Positions 11,737 through 14,795 of a stretch of DNA of 14,795 bases are shown here, in pieces; the stretch's first letter is position 1, and every line of letters begins with the position of its first letter. This stretch comes from Caldilinea sp. (GTDB lineage: Bacteria > Chloroflexota > Anaerolineae > Caldilineales > Caldilineaceae). Below the pieces are notes generated by a model, which saw only the letters and a list, made by a program, of their open reading frames with translations, was not told the DNA's origin and did no database searches. The translations under genes were made by a program, and so were the position numbers. The DNA lies in contig JANWYX010000455.1 in NCBI GenBank assembly GCA_025055055.1, positions 1 to 14,795 of the forward strand. The letters run 5' to 3'.

Positions 11737-11951
11737 GCAAGGATTCCGAGTTCCCGGCTCGATTCGTGGTCGGCATTGGACGTCATGTCAATGTCGACCA
11801 CCACTTTCCTCAAAAACCACGGCCCAGCCTGCACTATCTGTTGGATCGCTTCATCCCCGGATTGCATTGGCCGTGGATGGCGATCCAACGACCGCACCCG
11901 ACTCCCGTGGTTGATAGCGCTGCTGCACAACTGTGGTGTTGCGCAGCTTAA
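11733..11951 (+). CDS. Hypothetical 72-aa His/Trp/Pro-rich small protein
   Basis: No family is recognised. The frame begins at an ATG overlapping the lipoprotein stop (ATGA), with a possible Shine-Dalgarno GGTGAG (11721-11726) 6 nt upstream, and ends 32 bp before the first permease start. The product has six His (18, 23, 24, 34, 45, 55, including VDHHF), three Trp, many Pro and a C-terminal CC (69-70). There is no signal peptide or membrane helix. The composition could suit metal binding, but it is also what a non-coding GC-rich frame might give. The alternative is that the interval between lipoprotein and permease is untranslated and only carries the stem-loop near 11919-11947. Confidence 0.38.
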   Translation: MSKDSEFPARFVVGIGRHVNVDHHFPQKPRPSLHYLLDRFIPGLHWPWMAIQRPHPTPVVDSAAAQLWCCAA

Positions 11952-11959
11952 TCGTTTTT
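11919..11959 (+). terminator. Possible attenuating stem-loop before the permease genes
   Basis: GCTGC (11919-11923) pairs with GCAGC (11943-11947). The stem continues inward as GCA/TGC after one bulged base, and TTTTT follows at 11955-11959. The stem is imperfect and the T-run is 7 nt away, so it would be a leaky terminator at best. A partial stop here would give more binding lipoprotein than permease, a common arrangement in ABC importer operons. Confidence 0.25.
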
Positions 11960-11983
11960 ATTAGCGACACCAGGAGCTTTCCG

Positions 11984-13042
11984 ATGACTGCAACGACCTT
12001 GACAGGCCATTCATCTCCAACGACGGCAAACCCTGCTCGGCGGCGCCGCTCCACGGCGTTGCTGTTGATCGGCATTCCCATCGGCCTGGCGCTTCTGGCC
12101 TTGGCGATGATCGGTAGCATCGCCTTCGGCGCAGCAGAGATTTCCCCTCGCGTCGTGGTGGAGGCCATTTTTGCCTTCGACGCAACCAACACACAACATT
12201 TAATTATTCAGACGCTGCGCATCCCGCGTGCAGCAGTGGCGGTCATGGTGGGCGCCTCGCTGGCCGTGGCCGGAGCGATTATGCAAGGATTGACGCGCAA
12301 TCCACTGGCCGACCCGGGCATCCTCGGTATCCAGACAGGCGCTGCGCTCGGCGTGGTGGCGGCGGTCTATTTTTTTAATATCGGCACGTTGTCTCTCTAT
12401 GCGCTGTTCGCTTTCGCCGGCGCGTCCTTGACCGCAGCCGCGGTTTACGCCCTGGGCTCCATCGGCCGAGGAGGGCCGACGCCCTTCAAGCTGACCATTG
12501 CAGGAGCGGCGCTGACGGCGCTCCTATCTTCGCTAACTACATTGATTCTGTTGTTCGACCAGACAACCCTAGAAGAAGTGCGCTTTTGGATGGCCGGCTC
12601 GGTGGCAGGCCGCGATCTCAATTTGCTCTTTCAGGCGATGCCCTATCTCACAGGAGGCCTGGTGCTCGCAATGGCGCTGGGACGGCAAATTACGACGATT
12701 TCTCTCGGCGAAGACGTTGCCAAAGGTCTAGGGCAGAACACTGCCTGGGTCAAAGGAGCGTCGGCGATTGCCGTCGTGTTGCTGGCCGGCGGGGCAGTGG
12801 CGGTGGCCGGCCCCATCGGCTTTATCGGTCTGGTGATCCCGCATGTGGTGCGGGCTTTGATCGGCGTCGATTATCGATGGGTGCTGCCCTATGCCGCCAT
12901 CATCGGCGCCATCTTCTTGTTGGTGGCCGACGTTGCCGCGCGCATGGCGCTACGCCCGACGGAGCTGCCCGTTGGCGTGATGACTGCGCTGATCGGCGGC
13001 CCCTTCTTTATCTATCTGGTGCGCTGGAGAGTGAAACGATGA
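11984..13042 (+). CDS. FecCD-family siderophore ABC transporter permease 1
   Basis: This 352-aa integral membrane protein is of standard length for BtuC/FecCD permeases, with about nine or ten hydrophobic segments beginning near residue 24. Family signatures are RIPRAAVAVMVGASLAVAG with AIMQGLTRNPLADPGILG (80-115), the cytoplasmic ISLGEDVAKGLG (239-250) that contacts the ATPase region, and GPIGFIGLVIPHVVR (276-290). It forms the translocation channel with the second permease. ATG 11984 is chosen because AGGAG lies 8 nt upstream and the basic pre-membrane segment PARRRR follows. The stop overlaps the ATG of the next permease (ATGA), so the two are translationally coupled. Confidence 0.96.
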   Translation: MTATTLTGHSSPTTANPARRRRSTALLLIGIPIGLALLALAMIGSIAFGAAEISPRVVVEAIFAFDATNTQHLIIQTLRIPRAAVAVMVGASLAVAGAIMQGLTRNPLADPGILGIQTGAALGVVAAVYFFNIGTLSLYALFAFAGASLTAAAVYALGSIGRGGPTPFKLTIAGAALTALLSSLTTLILLFDQTTLEEVRFWMAGSVAGRDLNLLFQAMPYLTGGLVLAMALGRQITTISLGEDVAKGLGQNTAWVKGASAIAVVLLAGGAVAVAGPIGFIGLVIPHVVRALIGVDYRWVLPYAAIIGAIFLLVADVAARMALRPTELPVGVMTALIGGPFFIYLVRWRVKR

Positions 13043-14088
13043 CAACGGAACCTTGGGTGGTTGTGCGCACCGCGCGGCCGCCGATCTCATTGCGTATCGA
13101 TCGTCGCGTGCCTCCTGTGCTCCTTGCAGTCATTCTGGCCACACTGGCGTTGATGGTCATCAATATGGGCGTCGGGGAATATCCGATTGCGCCCTTGGAC
13201 GTCATCAAAACGATTCTCGGGATGCCCACCGACAACGCTGACTATCACTTCGTGGTCAATGTTCTTCGTCTGCCCCGCATGCTGGTGGCAGCTTCAGTGG
13301 GGTTGGCCCTCGGCGTCGCCGGCGCCATCATGCAGGGCATCACGCGCAATCCTCTTGCCGAACCCGGCATCATCGGCATCAGCGCCGGCGCCGGCTTGGC
13401 CGCCGTCACCTTGATCGTCGTCGTGCGCACGAGCCCGGCGAGCCTCGTGCCTTTGGCCGCCTTTGTCGGCGCAGCGCTGGCTGCGCTGCTTATCTACCTG
13501 CTGGCCTGGCGCAAAGGGGACTCGCCCATCCGCCTGGTGTTGGTGGGCATCGGTCTCGGCTCGGTGACCGGCGCATTGACGACGCTGATGATGACCTTCG
13601 GCGACGTTTACGATGTGCAGCGCGCCATGGTTTGGCTTACCGGCAGCGTCTACGGACGTTCCTGGGCTGAATTTTGGGCGTTAGCGCCTTGGGTGGCCGT
13701 CTTTGTGCCGGCGGCGTTGCTATTGGCGCGCGATTTGAACGCTTTCAACCTCGGGGAAGATGTTGCGGGCGGATTGGGCAGCCGAGTCGCTCTAAAGCGC
13801 GGCTTGTTGTTGCTGACCGTCGTGGCGCTCGCCGGCGCAAGCGTCGCCGCTGCAGGGGCCATTGGTTTTGTCGGTTTGGTCGCTCCGCATTTGGCGAGGC
13901 GCCTCGTCGGGCCGCTGCACGAGGGCGTGCTCCCCATTTCCGGCGTGCTCGGCGCATTCATCGTCGTTGCCGCCGATTTGGCGGGACGCACCGTGCTGGC
14001 GCCGATCGAGCTGCCCTGCGGCCTGGTGACGGCCGCCATTGGCGCGCCTTTCTTTATCTATTTGTTGATTCAAGGATACAAACGGTAG
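13039..14088 (+). CDS. FecCD-family siderophore ABC transporter permease 2
   Basis: This 349-aa paralogue of the preceding permease has the same motifs: RLPRMLVAASVGLALGVAG with AIMQGITRNPLAEPGIIG (77-113), FNLGEDVAGGLG (236-247) and GAIGFVGLVAPHLARRLVG (273-291). Two different permease subunits indicate a heterodimeric channel, as in FepDG or FecCD systems. The frame is open upstream inside permease 1, but ATG 13039 overlapping its TGA is the natural start, and the first membrane segment begins near residue 25. The ATPase gene starts 3 bp after the stop. Confidence 0.96.
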   Translation: MTTEPWVVVRTARPPISLRIDRRVPPVLLAVILATLALMVINMGVGEYPIAPLDVIKTILGMPTDNADYHFVVNVLRLPRMLVAASVGLALGVAGAIMQGITRNPLAEPGIIGISAGAGLAAVTLIVVVRTSPASLVPLAAFVGAALAALLIYLLAWRKGDSPIRLVLVGIGLGSVTGALTTLMMTFGDVYDVQRAMVWLTGSVYGRSWAEFWALAPWVAVFVPAALLLARDLNAFNLGEDVAGGLGSRVALKRGLLLLTVVALAGASVAAAGAIGFVGLVAPHLARRLVGPLHEGVLPISGVLGAFIVVAADLAGRTVLAPIELPCGLVTAAIGAPFFIYLLIQGYKR

Positions 14089-14091
14089 ACC

Positions 14092-14795
14092 ATGTTGAAA
14101 GCAAGAGATTTGACGCTCGCGTACGACAAGACCGTCATTATCGAGGCATTGGGATTAACGATTCCCGGCGGCAAGATCACGGCGCTGGTGGGTCCCAACG
14201 GCTGCGGCAAGAGCACCTTACTGCGCGGGCTGGCAAGGTTGCTGAAGCCGCGCGGAGGCGCAGTGTTGCTTAACGGCCAGGACATTCATCGCCTGCCCAC
14301 GCGTGATCTGGCCAAACAGCTCGGCATTTTGCCCCAAGGGCCGGTGGCGCCGGAGGGGTTGACCGTCCGCGAGTTGGTGGCTCAGGGGCGCTATCCTCAT
14401 CAGTCGTGGCTTCAACAATGGGCTGCAGAGGATGAGGCTGCAGTGAACAAAGCGTTGGAGATCACCGGGATGATGGCGCTGGCCGATCGCCCGGTCGATG
14501 CGCTTTCCGGCGGCCAGCGTCAGCGCGCTTGGATCGCCATGACGCTGGCGCAGGAGACCGCCATCATCCTGCTTGATGAACCGACCACCTTCCTCGACCT
14601 GGCGCATCAGATCGAAGTTTTGCATCTGCTGGAACGGTTGAACCGTGAAGAAGGACGCACGATCGTGATGGTGGTGCACGATCTCAATCATGCAACGCGC
14701 CATGCACAGCACATCGTGGCGTTGCGCAACGGCCGCATCGTCGCCGGCGGCGATCCCCGCACCGTGGTGACACCGGCGCTGCTGCGCGAGGTCTT
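14092..14795 (+). CDS. Siderophore ABC transporter ATPase (FecE/FepC type), 3' partial
   Basis: The first 234 residues are present; the window ends inside the codon after LLREV, so a short C-terminus of about 20-30 residues is probably missing. Motifs are Walker A GPNGCGKST (34-42), Q-loop Gln82, ABC signature LSGGQRQR (138-145), Walker B IILLDEP (158-164), D-loop FLD (167-169) and the switch His196 in VVHDLNHA. The latter, with TFLDLAHQIEVL, is typical of iron-chelate importers. It powers import through the two permeases. The start ATG follows the permease stop by 3 bp; only a weak AAGGAT lies upstream, as expected for coupled translation. Confidence 0.96.
   Translation, partial: MLKARDLTLAYDKTVIIEALGLTIPGGKITALVGPNGCGKSTLLRGLARLLKPRGGAVLLNGQDIHRLPTRDLAKQLGILPQGPVAPEGLTVRELVAQGRYPHQSWLQQWAAEDEAAVNKALEITGMMALADRPVDALSGGQRQRAWIAMTLAQETAIILLDEPTTFLDLAHQIEVLHLLERLNREEGRTIVMVVHDLNHATRHAQHIVALRNGRIVAGGDPRTVVTPALLREV

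Overview
The window is about 14.8 kb of GC-rich bacterial DNA with every credible gene on the + strand. The organism is probably a member of the Chloroflexota (Caldilinea/Anaerolineae-like). That is an inference from three things: Thr/Pro/Ala-rich linkers after the lipoprotein signals, a Hanks-type kinase beside a cytochrome P450, and the style of the binding proteins. No 16S gene or other decisive taxonomic marker is present.

Layout. (1) 49-2257: a soluble Ser/Thr protein kinase followed 13 bp later by a cytochrome P450. (2) 2323-4628: a two-component pair, a cytosolic PAS-GAF-HisKA_3 histidine kinase overlapping a NarL/LuxR-type response regulator by ATGA. (3) 4629-5084: a stretch of about 450 bp without a convincing gene, holding AT-rich dyad symmetry. 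(4) 5085-14795: an iron (probably ferric-siderophore) uptake region. In order it holds a FhuF-type [2Fe-2S] ferric-siderophore reductase, a decayed siderophore-binding lipoprotein gene, a small CxxC ORF coupled to a ribosomal protein S4 gene without zinc-ligand cysteines, a lipoprotein with two tandem binding domains, a nitroreductase-family flavoprotein, a third binding lipoprotein, a small His/Trp/Pro-rich ORF, two FecCD-type permeases and an ATPase cut by the window end.

How it fits together. The binding lipoproteins would capture the ferric chelate outside the membrane. The two permeases and the ATPase would import it. The FhuF-like protein, and possibly the nitroreductase-family flavoenzyme, would release the iron by reduction inside the cell. 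Three binding-protein loci (one broken, one double-domain, so three intact domains and one relic) serve a single visible transporter core, which points to duplication and diversification of substrate capture. A Cys-free S4 inside a metal-uptake locus is the most unexpected neighbour and suggests a metal-starvation paralogue. No siderophore biosynthesis gene and no Fur/DtxR-type regulator is seen.

Two gene starts (49 and 2323) lack a Shine-Dalgarno sequence and have -10-like hexamers ending 8 nt before the ATG, as expected for leaderless transcripts. Most genes of the iron region carry clear Shine-Dalgarno sequences.
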